A stretch of DNA of 32,033 nt from assembly GCA_024638625.1 (NCBI GenBank), contig JAHEJY010000016.1, positions 1-32,033 of the forward strand, written 5' to 3'. Source of the stretch: Actinomycetes bacterium (GTDB taxonomy: Bacteria; Actinomycetota; Acidimicrobiia; Spongiisociales; SHLN01). Of this stretch, positions 16,152 through 24,127 are shown in pieces. The stretch's first letter is position 1. Every line of letters begins with the position of its first letter. A program made the translations under genes and the position numbers. Under the pieces are notes generated by a model. It made no database searches. It was not told the DNA's origin and saw only the letters and a program-made list of their open reading frames with translations.

Positions 16152-17105
16152 ATGCATAGACATCGCTGGAGCACATTGTTTGTGATAGCGACGCTCATCC
16201 TGGTCGTCGGTGCCTGCGGATCGGGTAGTGATTCGTCAGAAGACCCAACGCCGACGGCGACACCGGCGACCACTACAACCTTGCCGCCGACCAGTACAAC
16301 CTTGCCGCCGACAACGACAACGACGATCGCGACGCCTGAACCGATCCCGATCGATCCACCGGAAGGCATGGAGCTCGTCTGGAACGATGAGTTCGACGGT
16401 GACACGATCGATCCGGCCAACTGGACCTACGACATCGGCGGGTGGGGCTGGGGCAACGGGGAATCGCAGTACTACACCGACCGTTCTGAAAACTCCCGGC
16501 TCCAGAACGGGTTGCTGGTCATCGAAGGCCGTCAGGAGCGCCATGAGGAGTCGTACTACACGTCGGCCCGCCTCAAGACTCAGGGCCTCCACCAATTCCA
16601 GTACGGCTACTTCGAAGCTCGTCTCAAAGTGCCCGCCGGGGCCGGTATGTGGCCCGCTTTTTGGATGCTCGGTTCGAGCTTTGCCAATGATCCGGATGAC
16701 CCGCTCCAGAGCAACTGGCCGACGGCCGGAGAGATCGACATCATGGAATACGTCGGAAAGGAGCCGATTCTCGTGTTCGGCACCATCCATGGTCCGGGCT
16801 ATGCGGGAGCCACTGGCCTCGGCAGCCGGTACCGTAGCGATGAGCCGATCGCCGATGATTTCCACACCTATGCCATCGAGTGGGACTTTGACGGCATCCG
16901 CTGGTTCTTCGACGGCGAGCAGTACGGTGAGAAGAGTCGAGAGATCGTGGGTGACCGGTGGGTCTTCGATCAGCCGTTCTTCTTCATCGTCAACCTGGCG
17001 CTCGGTGGCACTTTCCCGGGGCCGATCGGACTCGATGTGGAGTTCCCAAAATACATGTATGTCGACTACGTGCGTGTATACCAGTCCGTCGCTGAGGTGA
17101 GTTAG
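16152..17105 (+). CDS. GH16 endo-beta-glucanase lipoprotein (laminarinase-like)
   Basis: The protein has a lipoprotein signal ending LVVGAC, a long Thr/Pro linker of repeated TTLPPT units, and a GH16 catalytic domain with GEIDIMEYVG. In the numbering from the upstream ATG (16146), this gives nucleophile Glu196, Asp198 and acid/base Glu201. WNDEFDG, GYFEARLKVP and MWPAFWML are typical of the bacterial laminarinase/lichenase branch. The ATG at 16146 overlaps the SDR stop (ATGA). The ATG at 16152 is better spaced from AAGGGA and is preferred by a small margin. It is anchored outside the cell membrane and cuts long beta-1,3 or mixed-linkage glucan into pieces for the importer. It is the last gene of the operon. 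Confidence 0.92.
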   Translation: MHRHRWSTLFVIATLILVVGACGSGSDSSEDPTPTATPATTTTLPPTSTTLPPTTTTTIATPEPIPIDPPEGMELVWNDEFDGDTIDPANWTYDIGGWGWGNGESQYYTDRSENSRLQNGLLVIEGRQERHEESYYTSARLKTQGLHQFQYGYFEARLKVPAGAGMWPAFWMLGSSFANDPDDPLQSNWPTAGEIDIMEYVGKEPILVFGTIHGPGYAGATGLGSRYRSDEPIADDFHTYAIEWDFDGIRWFFDGEQYGEKSREIVGDRWVFDQPFFFIVNLALGGTFPGPIGLDVEFPKYMYVDYVRVYQSVAEVS

Positions 17106-17318
17106 AACGCCTGAGCACAGGTGACACCAGCCAACAACGCCCTGGGACGACTTGATCCTTGCTTCTCTTCAATGACTTGCTGGCATAGGGAGGGCTCCGC
17201 TTGGTGAAACTGCGCGGCGCAATCTCTGTCGCGCAACTCCCGTCCCTTCGGAGGAACCGGCGAGCTATCAGGGGCTTTCCGGATAGACGATTTCGTTCTG
17301 AGTGTCGATAGTTGATGT

Positions 17319-17759
17319 GTGACTACTCAACGAAACGATTACCTGCTGATCCCGGGTTACTGGATTGCTCTCCTGGTTGGGTTTTGGATCGTCCAGGCCG
17401 ACTGGCCGTGGAACGTTCTTTTTCCCCTCACGGGATTTCTGTGGATGGGCGGTCCGCTCGTTCTTACGAAGCGCAAGGCGGAGCCGCTGATCGCCTTTTC
17501 GGCGGTCTTGCTGCTGGGCCTGGTCGTCTGGTATCTCTTTGCGGTGTTGGCCACCCTCGCCTTCTTGGGCTTTTTCGGGTCGCTCATATTTGAGATGGAA
17601 GAAGCATCCCCTGGTGGGATGGGCGGCATACTCGCGGTTGAAGGGCTGAAGGTGTTCACAGGCGCTATCGCGGGGGTGGTGGCGGGAATGGCGATGCGTC
17701 ATCGGGATACGAGCGGGTTTGATACTCCAGAGCCCGATGGGTCTGGGATGCAGCCGTGA
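17319..17759 (+). CDS. Hypothetical four-helix membrane protein
   Basis: A 146-aa protein I do not recognise. It has about four hydrophobic segments: residues near 10-28, 30-50, 58-90 (long, possibly two helices) and 112-128. A short basic KRK loop lies after the second segment and the C terminus is acidic and soluble. The GTG at 17319 is the first in-frame start, and no clear ribosome site precedes it. It follows a 213-base gap after the glucan operon and is probably separate from it. A role cannot be proposed. Confidence 0.6.
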   Translation: MTTQRNDYLLIPGYWIALLVGFWIVQADWPWNVLFPLTGFLWMGGPLVLTKRKAEPLIAFSAVLLLGLVVWYLFAVLATLAFLGFFGSLIFEMEEASPGGMGGILAVEGLKVFTGAIAGVVAGMAMRHRDTSGFDTPEPDGSGMQP

Positions 17760-18048
17760 TTTGTGCCTACCGTTCGTGTAGGGGGTGGCACCCTACGACA
17801 GGTCACATTGTGTCCGCACCCGGCTGGATGTTCTTACGAGAGAGGATCGGACTGATCTCAGAGTGTCGAAACCTCGCACCCGAAGGCGATCGATCGACCG
17901 GGATGCCGGCAACCCCTCCTCCCGCCCTACGGGCGTCGATACCCACCGGCAAAGCTGGGGGACCATTACGGGTCGGCAGTTCGCTCATTGTGAGCCGCTC
18001 GGTCACGTCCATTCGTGACATGAGCTTCTTCGGCGGCAGGGTGTGGCC
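17760..18048 (+). other. Gene-free, hairpin-rich stretch upstream of the VanZ-like gene
   Basis: No convincing protein is encoded here. Four short perfect hairpins occur: GTAGGG/CCCTAC (17778-17796), CGCCC-TAC-GGGCG (17923-17935), GCTCA-TTG-TGAGC (17983-17995) and GTCACG/CGTGAC (18002-18019). A GCCGGCAACCC segment (17905-17915) resembles a conserved part of SAM riboswitches, but the rest of that aptamer is not seen. The first hairpin may end the upstream transcript. The others could form a structured 5-prime leader. Confidence 0.35.
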
Positions 18049-18609
18049 ATGACGTTGTTTTCGTCGGTCCGCGAGCGGCGGCTGTGGGTGTGGACGACGG
18101 CTCTCGTCGTCGGGATCTACTCGACGCTTGGTTTGGCGCGGACCCTGGCCGGCGTGCTGCGTGATAGGGGACTGTTTGACGGCGCGTTCATCCTCGGCTT
18201 CTTCCTGATCATCATGGCGATCATCGTCCAGGCCGTGAGAACTCGACGCAATGGCTTCGAGATCGGCGTCATGTTGGCGTTCGTAGCCGTGTACATCATG
18301 GTGTTCGCTCGCATGGGGATTCCGGAGGAGCGCACCCACCTCTTCGAGTACAGCGCGGTGGCGCTCTTCATCCTGGAAGCACTGAGAGAGCGACGAAGCC
18401 AGGGTCGTCGGGTCCCGTTGCCTGCGCTGGTTGCCATCGGGATGACTTCGGTCTTGGGGACCATCGATGAAGTCATCCAGTGGTTCCTACCAAACCGCGT
18501 CTTCGACCCGATCGACATCGGATTCAACGTTTTGGCCGCGGTCATGGCGGTGACAGCAAGCGTGACCCTCGGCTGGGTTCGTCAACGCACCACGCGTGAG
18601 GACTCTTGA
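18049..18609 (+). CDS. VanZ-like family membrane protein
   Basis: The 186-aa integral membrane protein has the VanZ-like domain. Five hydrophobic segments are visible, with the conserved loops RTHLFEYSAVALFILEA and GTIDEVIQWFLPNRVFDPIDIGFNVLAAV near the end. VanZ gives low-level teicoplanin resistance in enterococci, but most family members have no known function. The ATG at 18049 follows an AGGG site at 7 bases. A GTG two codons earlier has worse spacing. A long hairpin-rich leader lies upstream. Confidence 0.8.
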   Translation: MTLFSSVRERRLWVWTTALVVGIYSTLGLARTLAGVLRDRGLFDGAFILGFFLIIMAIIVQAVRTRRNGFEIGVMLAFVAVYIMVFARMGIPEERTHLFEYSAVALFILEALRERRSQGRRVPLPALVAIGMTSVLGTIDEVIQWFLPNRVFDPIDIGFNVLAAVMAVTASVTLGWVRQRTTREDS

Positions 18610-18665
18610 GAATGTCGGACCCCGGGACGCATCCGGGAGCCACCTGCCGCAGCTAGGTTCGAGAT

Positions 18666-19031
18666 GTGGAGATCAAGCGGATCATTTTGCGCTGCACTGA
18701 CCTGATTGAGAGCGTGACGTTTTGGCGAGACCGGGTCGGGTTGTCGGTCGTCAATGAGTCAAAGGGATTTGCCTTCCTCGACGGAGGCTCGATCCAACTC
18801 GTATTGAATGTGGTTCCGGCGAACATGATCACTCCAACACTCACCGAGATCGTCTTTGAGGTCGACGACGTTCTCCGTCAGTATTCGACCCTGAACAACA
18901 ACGGTATCCCGTTTGAGGTTGAACCCCGGGTCGTGATGGAACAAGGTGGCCGGCAGCTCCTGGCCACCCATTTTCGAGACCCGGACGGGAACCTGGCGAG
19001 CATCACCGGATGGGTCGACCCTCCAGGATGA
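18666..19031 (+). CDS. VOC-superfamily (glyoxalase/bleomycin-resistance-like) protein
   Basis: This 121-aa protein is one vicinal-oxygen-chelate domain with two beta-alpha-beta-beta-beta modules. It starts EIKRIILRCTDLIESVTFWRDRVGLSVV and ends FRDPDGNLASITGWV, the usual final strand motif. Metal ligands cannot be assigned with confidence. The GTG start at 18666 lies directly after a stop-rich stretch and is the only reasonable start. It is close behind the VanZ-like gene (56 bases) and could share its transcript. The substrate is unknown. Confidence 0.78.
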   Translation: MEIKRIILRCTDLIESVTFWRDRVGLSVVNESKGFAFLDGGSIQLVLNVVPANMITPTLTEIVFEVDDVLRQYSTLNNNGIPFEVEPRVVMEQGGRQLLATHFRDPDGNLASITGWVDPPG

Positions 19032-19103
19032 GCGGCACATCCGATTCGATCAGCGGCTCCAACGATCCCACGGTCGGCCCGTCGGCACCGGTAACGTTTC
19101 ACC

Positions 19104-19316
19104 ATGACTAAAAACAACGGACATCAGGCTTCCCGGGGTGGTACGCGGCTCCAGGATTTCAAGAATCGGTTCGGCACCTCCGCCGATTCCGAGACCGACA
19201 CCGAGACGATCGCCGTCGACGATCATGAGCGGCACGTTCTGCGGAACCTGCTCCTCGGTCTGGCCGGCGCCCTCATCATCGCCATGGTCATCAAGATGCT
19301 CGGAGGGCGGTCCTGA
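19104..19316 (+). CDS. Small single-pass membrane protein, hypothetical
   Basis: A 70-aa protein with a polar, acidic first half (SADSETDTETIAVDDHERHVLRN) and one C-terminal membrane helix (LLLGLAGALIIAMVIKML). The ATG at 19104 is the only ATG in frame. Codon use is similar to the neighbours. It converges on the ECF sigma gene across an 88-base gap. Small tail-anchored proteins next to ECF factors can be modulators, but nothing in the sequence shows that here. No family is recognised. Confidence 0.55.
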   Translation: MTKNNGHQASRGGTRLQDFKNRFGTSADSETDTETIAVDDHERHVLRNLLLGLAGALIIAMVIKMLGGRS

Positions 19317-19404
19317 AGCGTTCCGGCTAGGGCCGTCGATATCCAATCAGCTCCTGGAAGGCATCTTCGATCCAGGTGCGCCGTCTATGACGATGAAAAG
19401 CCGG

Positions 19405-20013
19405 CTACTCGAGCGACGAACGCAGTTTCAACAATGCACGCCGCATGCGGGTTTTCATCGTTCCGAGCGGGATGTTGAGTTGCTCGGCCACCTGGCGGTG
19501 GCTCAACCCCTGATAAAAGGCGAGTGCAACAACTGTTCGTTGGTCCTGGGGAAGCTGGGCTATCGCCGACCGGAGCGGCCCGGGGTCGATGTCGTGCTCG
19601 CCCATGTCATGGTCGCCGGTGTACTTGTCGATGGTCGCATCGTATGACCTGGGTTCGAGAGGAAGACACAGGATCTGTCGTTCTTCGTATCTGACCCGGT
19701 CGACGGCCCGGCTATGGGCAAGCATCAGCATCCATCCGATGCCCGAGCCCCGCTCTGGATCGAAACGCGGAGCGATTCTCCAGATCTCGAGATACACCTC
19801 CTGGGTGACTTCCTCGGCCATCCGGCGGTCCCGTACGGTTTTGATCACCATGCCGAAGATGCGTGCCGACGTCGTCTGGTACAACTGTTGAAACGCCTGT
19901 CTGTCATGCGCACCCACTCTGGCCAGCAGTCGCTTGATCTCTGTTGATGTGTTCGGGCGCGCTTGTTGCACGTAACCCGTCCGGGTTTCCCGGTCCCATG
20001 GGATTGATTGCAT
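19405..20013 (-). CDS. ECF RNA polymerase sigma factor, SigK-like
   Basis: The 202-aa protein has region 2 (AFQQLYQTTSARIFGMVIKTVRDRRMAEEVTQEVYLEIWR, then GWMLMLAHSRAVDRVR) and region 4 (AIAQLPQDQRTVVALAFYQGLSHRQVAEQLNIPLGTMKTRMRRAL), the layout of an ECF sigma70. The DRVR end of region 2 and YQGLSHRQVAEQL match the SigK-type subgroup as I recall it. A TTG eight codons upstream exists, but the ATG at 20013 follows GAGGAG and AGGGG sites and is preferred. No RskA-like anti-sigma gene is adjacent. A TPR membrane protein and a FAS1-domain protein lie upstream on the same strand. Confidence 0.9.
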   Translation of the reverse strand: MQSIPWDRETRTGYVQQARPNTSTEIKRLLARVGAHDRQAFQQLYQTTSARIFGMVIKTVRDRRMAEEVTQEVYLEIWRIAPRFDPERGSGIGWMLMLAHSRAVDRVRYEERQILCLPLEPRSYDATIDKYTGDHDMGEHDIDPGPLRSAIAQLPQDQRTVVALAFYQGLSHRQVAEQLNIPLGTMKTRMRRALLKLRSSLE

Positions 20014-20065
20014 TGTCCCCTGTCTCCTCGATGCCAAGGCCCGTGTCGCAGGGGCCTACACATCA

Positions 20066-20093
20066 GGTTCGTTGCACAGCGACGTTCGGATGG
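20066..20093 (-). promoter_or_regulatory. Candidate SigK-type promoter upstream of the ECF sigma gene
   Basis: On the minus strand CCATCC (20093-20088) is followed after 16 bp by CGAACC (20071-20066). The mycobacterial SigK consensus is CCATCC and CCGAAT about 16-17 bp apart. The -35 match is complete and the -10 is partial. If real, it would allow self-activation and separate sigma transcription from the TPR gene. Confidence 0.4.
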
Positions 20094-20114
20094 GTGGCTG
20101 TGCCGATCGTGAGA

Positions 20115-21548
20115 CTAACGAAGCTCTGTGAGTAAACGTTCCGCTGCGTCGGCGTTGACAGGATGGAACCGGGGGGAGAGCGCCAAAGCCCGCTCGAGGA
20201 GGTCGGTGGCACCGGACAGATCGTCAGATGCCTGACGGATCACGGCGGCCCGATAGAAGAAGCCTGCATCCTGGATACCGCCCGCCAGGGCTTTTTCCGA
20301 TGCGACCAGAGCTTCGGTATTGCGACCATTCTTGTGGAGTGCCCACCCGTACGCGTCCCATGCCCCGGCATCCTGCCGTTTGGCGAGATCAGCTTCAGCC
20401 ATACTGAGAGCCAGGTCGACGTGCAGATCGTGATCGAGGAAATAGATCGCAGCGAGCCGCGCATGAACTGTCGTGTCGAGAGTTCCCGATTGCAATTGTT
20501 CCTCTATCCGTGCTCTGGCCTCCGTGGCGCGAGCGTTGTCGCCGGCTACTTCAAACAGATCAGCGAGGTATCCGAGATCGTCCACGGCCGGCAGGCTCCC
20601 TGACGTGGCCAGGGTCAGATACTCGATTGCGCCGAAAAGATCTCCTTGCGCTGCCAGAGCCCGTCCCACGCCGGCCTGGTCATGTGCGGACATCGGGGAA
20701 TTGTCCAGTGCTTCGGAGAACATCTCCTCCGAACGAGGGTAATCGCCGGTGTCGAAAGCCAACTGGCCGAGGAATGACTGATACCACCCCAGGGCTCGAC
20801 CCGCGTGTCCGGTATCGCGGGCAGTCGATTCAGCGATGGTTGCGTGTGAAAGAGCGGCGGTCAGATCGCCCGTGGCCGCCGCAAGCTGGGCAAGCCGTGC
20901 CTGCAGAGCGGGGTGGGCAGGGATGTTGGTAGCCAGGCTGTCATAAGCAGCCGAGGCCGCAGGTATGTCGCCGACCGCCAAAGAGACATCGCCGGCGAGT
21001 GCGATGGCGTCGAGGCTGTCCGGGTCCAGGGTGAGCCAAGAATCGATGAGTTCACCGGCGGCCTCGAAATCATGGAGGGCGAACGCTGCGCGAGCTTCCA
21101 GGGATATGGATTCGGTGTCGTCCGGGAAGAGTCGACGGGCTTCACCGAAGGCGATTCGGGCGGATCGGTATGCATCGAGGTCGTCGGTGAGATCGGCTTT
21201 CGCCAGATACAGTCGTCCCATGGTCCGGTGGTCCAGCGGGTCGCGGCTTGTCGCCGTCTTTTCTTCATATACGCCGATCAGTCGGTCGAGATCGGGCCGA
21301 TCATCGACGGGCGCTCCGGCAGGCGGCTGCAGGAATTCGGCGTCCGCCCGGGGAGGGTCGCGGTCGAAGCCGATGTAGCCGGCCAACACCAACAGCGCGG
21401 CTCCCGCCAGCAGAACAAATGTCCGGAGAGAAGCGCGGTGCCGGTTGGAACTAGGAGGACGTGGCGGTGTTGCACCGCCACCTCCTCCTGGTTCGCTTCG
21501 GTCAGTTCGCAACGGTGAAGGTTGCCGATATCTCCGCTTTGGTGCCAT
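20115..21548 (-). CDS. Membrane-anchored tetratricopeptide-repeat protein
   Basis: The 477-aa protein starts with a basic Pro/Gly-rich cytoplasmic segment (residues 1-42), one membrane helix (about 43-62, LRTFVLLAGAALLVLAGYIGF) and a long helical region outside the membrane. That region is built of about ten degenerate TPR units, for example AYRSARIAFGEARRLFPDD, AASAAYDSLATNIPAHPAL and GATDLLERALALSPRFHP. The ATG at 21548 overlaps the end of the DUF4331-FAS1 gene by 47 bp, which indicates co-transcription. Later TTG starts lack ribosome sites. TPR proteins are scaffolds, so it may organise or sense the secreted protein encoded just upstream. Confidence 0.8.
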   Translation of the reverse strand: MAPKRRYRQPSPLRTDRSEPGGGGGATPPRPPSSNRHRASLRTFVLLAGAALLVLAGYIGFDRDPPRADAEFLQPPAGAPVDDRPDLDRLIGVYEEKTATSRDPLDHRTMGRLYLAKADLTDDLDAYRSARIAFGEARRLFPDDTESISLEARAAFALHDFEAAGELIDSWLTLDPDSLDAIALAGDVSLAVGDIPAASAAYDSLATNIPAHPALQARLAQLAAATGDLTAALSHATIAESTARDTGHAGRALGWYQSFLGQLAFDTGDYPRSEEMFSEALDNSPMSAHDQAGVGRALAAQGDLFGAIEYLTLATSGSLPAVDDLGYLADLFEVAGDNARATEARARIEEQLQSGTLDTTVHARLAAIYFLDHDLHVDLALSMAEADLAKRQDAGAWDAYGWALHKNGRNTEALVASEKALAGGIQDAGFFYRAAVIRQASDDLSGATDLLERALALSPRFHPVNADAAERLLTELR

Positions 21549-24051
21549 CACGGAAGTTTGCCACTGCCGTGACGGTGTTCTCGCCGTTCGGCACCTCGCT
21601 GGTGTTCCACGGCCGGGTTGCGGCCTCGGTTCCTCCGGCGATCATGTCATATGGCGCCTTGTACTCGGTGTGCCGGAGCTTCCCGTTCACCAGGAAATCG
21701 ACCGTCCTGATATCTCCCATGTCTTCAGGGAAAAGAGGATCGACCCACACGAATACCTTGCCGGACACGGTTCCGCCGTCGAGTCCCGATCCGCCCGAGC
21801 GGTCTGCTTTCATCCCGACCTGGAGGGACGGACCATCAGCCGGTGCATCGGCCTTCACGACGGTGAAGCTGACTTTGGCAATCGGATACCCGGCGACCGT
21901 GAAGTCGGCTCCCGAGAACATCGCATCGTCGAGTATGCCTCCCGATCCAACGGCGTTGAATCCCGGGTGGGTGGCGACCACTCCGCCTTCGTCGACGCCG
22001 GTATCAGGCGCAGCCTGGCCAAAGAAGGCCGTGTTGGCGGGCAGCTCATCATTCACCTCGGTGCCGGCATCCCGCACGTCGGCGCCGACGACGAAGAAGT
22101 CGGTCGCCACGACGGCTCCGGTATCGTCGAAGATCGGATGAGCGATGGGGTCGCCGTTGCCGACAAACGCGTCGTTGCTGGGAATCACCATCGACGCCAT
22201 GCTCAGATACCGGTCGCCCGGATCGCCGGCGTCGAGAGTGAAGGTCTCCATCAGCACGTCATTCGGCGCAATCGGGCCGTTCGGACCCGGGATGGTGGCA
22301 TCGGTCGAACCGGCTCCGGCCGCCTGGAAGGCCTCAGATAGAGGTCCGGTGTTGCCATCTTCGGCCAGCCGCTCGAGGGCCGGTGAGGCCGCCTCTCCCA
22401 GGTTGTACATGTCGAACGTACCGTCGTGGAATCCGACCCAGACCGGTGTCAGGAAGTTACCTGCCATCGGTGCGAGGTTCTCGATCTTGACGGTGACCTC
22501 GTAGAGGTCCTCTTCTTGATCCTCGGCCGGCGGTATCAGCACGGCGTCGATCACGTGGATAACGCCGTTGCTGGCCATGATGTCAACGGCGGTCACGGTT
22601 GCGACGTCGTTGATGATGACCTGGTCGTCGACCACTTTGATGGTGATGTCGTCACCGTTTGCCATGGTCGCCGAGTCCAGGGTCACCACCACGTCTGAGG
22701 TCACTGCGGCACCACTGATGACGTGGTACAGCAGGATGTCAGCCAGGGTGTCCGGATCTGCCAACAGTGCGTTGATGGTGTCGGTGCCGAGGGCGGCGAA
22801 TGCGTCGTCGGTGGGAGCGAGAACCGTGAAGGGTCCGTCGCCTCGCAACGTTTCTTCGAGCCCGGCGGCTTGCACGGCCGCCACCAATGTGTCGAACGAA
22901 CCGGCCGCGATGGCCGTGTCGACGATGTCATCGAGCTCGGGCTCCTCCGCCTCGTGGGGCTCGCCCAGATACGGGAATGAGCTCAGCAGGTCATCGTGGG
23001 GGCCGATGTCGTCGGTATTGATGGCTCCGTCGGCGTCACGATCGTCGAACAAGCCGAGCGGATCACCACCCGTGACGATTCGCAGCTCGATGTCGATCAC
23101 GTCGTCGGTGAGCGTGCGACCATTGAGTGGACCGACCGCCGCCGACGAGGTGTCGTAGGTGAGCACATCGGGAAGCAGTACTCCTGCGAGCGCCCCGGCC
23201 TGTTCATCGGCATAGGCACCTTCGGAGTCGAGGCTCGAGAAGACCTGCAACGCTGAAACCACGGCATCAGTGAAGTTGGCTACATCGTCTTTCGGCTCGG
23301 ACGCGTTGAACACGTTCTTGTTCTCCGTCGGTGCTCCGACGAGCGGACCGGAACTGTTGACGACCGTGTTGATCGCCGGTCGGCCCATGCGGTCGACCTG
23401 CGTGCCGTTCAGTGAGGTGGCTCCCCACACGCCGATATTCGTGCCAAGCGCCGAATCCGGAAGTTCGATCACAATCGCGTTGGTGTTGAAATCGGCGAAC
23501 GGGTCGGTCGCCATGCCGTCACCCAGGCCCCGATCATTTGCGTCGCCTTCGACTGTCCCACGGAAACCGCCGAGATCGAAGAAGAATGGATCAGATCGCA
23601 ACCCGGCGAACAACTGGCCGCCGCCATCAATCGGGATGGTGCTGTTCGTATTGCCACTGGCAACGAGGGTTTCGGTGCCGTCGGTGGTCCAATACATCGA
23701 AACCGTCTGTCCACCCTCTGAACTTCCAAAGCTAAGACGTGCGATGTTGTCTGCCACCGCGTCGCCGTCCGTGTCGACGTTGATCAGATAATCGGCGGAG
23801 GTCGAGTAGTCCTCGGACGAAAGCGCACCTGCGGCCGGGTTGGTGGTCATCACCAACACTGTGTTGCTGTCGTCTTCGCCTTCGAAGGCGTAGATGTCAT
23901 TGATGTCGAGTGCGCCATCGTCCCCGGGAGAGGTGAGGCCAGGAGCGTCGAGGTGGTCGGCTCCGAATCCGATGGTCGGTGCGGCGGTCAATGCGATGAG
24001 GAGAGCGGCTACTGCCACCGCGATCCATCGCCGTTCATATCTCTCGTGCAA
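21502..24051 (-). CDS. Secreted multidomain DUF4331-FAS1-spondin-Ig-like protein
   Basis: The 849-aa protein starts with a basic N terminus and signal helix (about 9-30). A DUF4331 domain follows (33-355; GADHLDAPGLTSPGDDGALDINDIYAFEG), with a calcium-type DRDADGAINTDD motif at 337-348. Next are a fasciclin FAS1 domain (375-508; GPFTVLAPTDDAFAAL and VIHVIDAVLIPP), a spondin-N domain (515-735; YEVTVKIENLAPMAGNFLTPVWVGFHDG) and a C-terminal Ig-like domain (742-849). FAS1 and spondin domains mediate adhesion in other proteins. The TTG start at 24051 is supported by a perfect AGGAGG five bases before it. It leads a set with the TPR and ECF sigma genes, as mpt70/mpt83 FAS1 genes relate to sigK in mycobacteria. 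Confidence 0.88.
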   Translation of the reverse strand: MHERYERRWIAVAVAALLIALTAAPTIGFGADHLDAPGLTSPGDDGALDINDIYAFEGEDDSNTVLVMTTNPAAGALSSEDYSTSADYLINVDTDGDAVADNIARLSFGSSEGGQTVSMYWTTDGTETLVASGNTNSTIPIDGGGQLFAGLRSDPFFFDLGGFRGTVEGDANDRGLGDGMATDPFADFNTNAIVIELPDSALGTNIGVWGATSLNGTQVDRMGRPAINTVVNSSGPLVGAPTENKNVFNASEPKDDVANFTDAVVSALQVFSSLDSEGAYADEQAGALAGVLLPDVLTYDTSSAAVGPLNGRTLTDDVIDIELRIVTGGDPLGLFDDRDADGAINTDDIGPHDDLLSSFPYLGEPHEAEEPELDDIVDTAIAAGSFDTLVAAVQAAGLEETLRGDGPFTVLAPTDDAFAALGTDTINALLADPDTLADILLYHVISGAAVTSDVVVTLDSATMANGDDITIKVVDDQVIINDVATVTAVDIMASNGVIHVIDAVLIPPAEDQEEDLYEVTVKIENLAPMAGNFLTPVWVGFHDGTFDMYNLGEAASPALERLAEDGNTGPLSEAFQAAGAGSTDATIPGPNGPIAPNDVLMETFTLDAGDPGDRYLSMASMVIPSNDAFVGNGDPIAHPIFDDTGAVVATDFFVVGADVRDAGTEVNDELPANTAFFGQAAPDTGVDEGGVVATHPGFNAVGSGGILDDAMFSGADFTVAGYPIAKVSFTVVKADAPADGPSLQVGMKADRSGGSGLDGGTVSGKVFVWVDPLFPEDMGDIRTVDFLVNGKLRHTEYKAPYDMIAGGTEAATRPWNTSEVPNGENTVTAVANFRDGTKAEISATFTVAN

Positions 24052-24080
24052 GATGCCTCCTAGGGCGGGGTGTACCTAGT

Positions 24081-24109
24081 TATTCGATGAGTCACTCACA
24101 GCGGTTTCA
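24081..24109 (-). promoter_or_regulatory. Possible ECF-type promoter before the DUF4331-FAS1 gene
   Basis: On the minus strand TGAAACC (24109-24103) and CGAATA (24086-24081) are 16 bp apart in the 76-base gap before the gene. The second element matches the CGAAT part of SigK-type -10 sequences, while the first resembles a general ECF -35 (GAAAC). The evidence is weak. Confidence 0.3.
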
Positions 24110-24127
24110 GGTAATGATTTCCAGGAG

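Noticed and set aside
17211-17235. TGCGCG/CGCGCA hairpin as terminator of the glucan operon
   Set aside because: Stem is only six pairs with a 13-nt loop, lacks a T-run and lies about 105 bases after the GH16 stop. No convincing terminator was found there.
17905-17935. SAM riboswitch suggested by GCCGGCAACCC
   Set aside because: Only this one segment matches. The flanking conserved helices and pseudoknot partners of SAM-I or SAM-IV aptamers are not found, and the downstream gene is not a methionine-pathway gene. Kept only as a weak structured-leader candidate.
21445-22341. 298-aa open frame antisense to the DUF4331-FAS1 gene
   Set aside because: Shadow frame of the spondin and Ig-like coding region, with no family resemblance.
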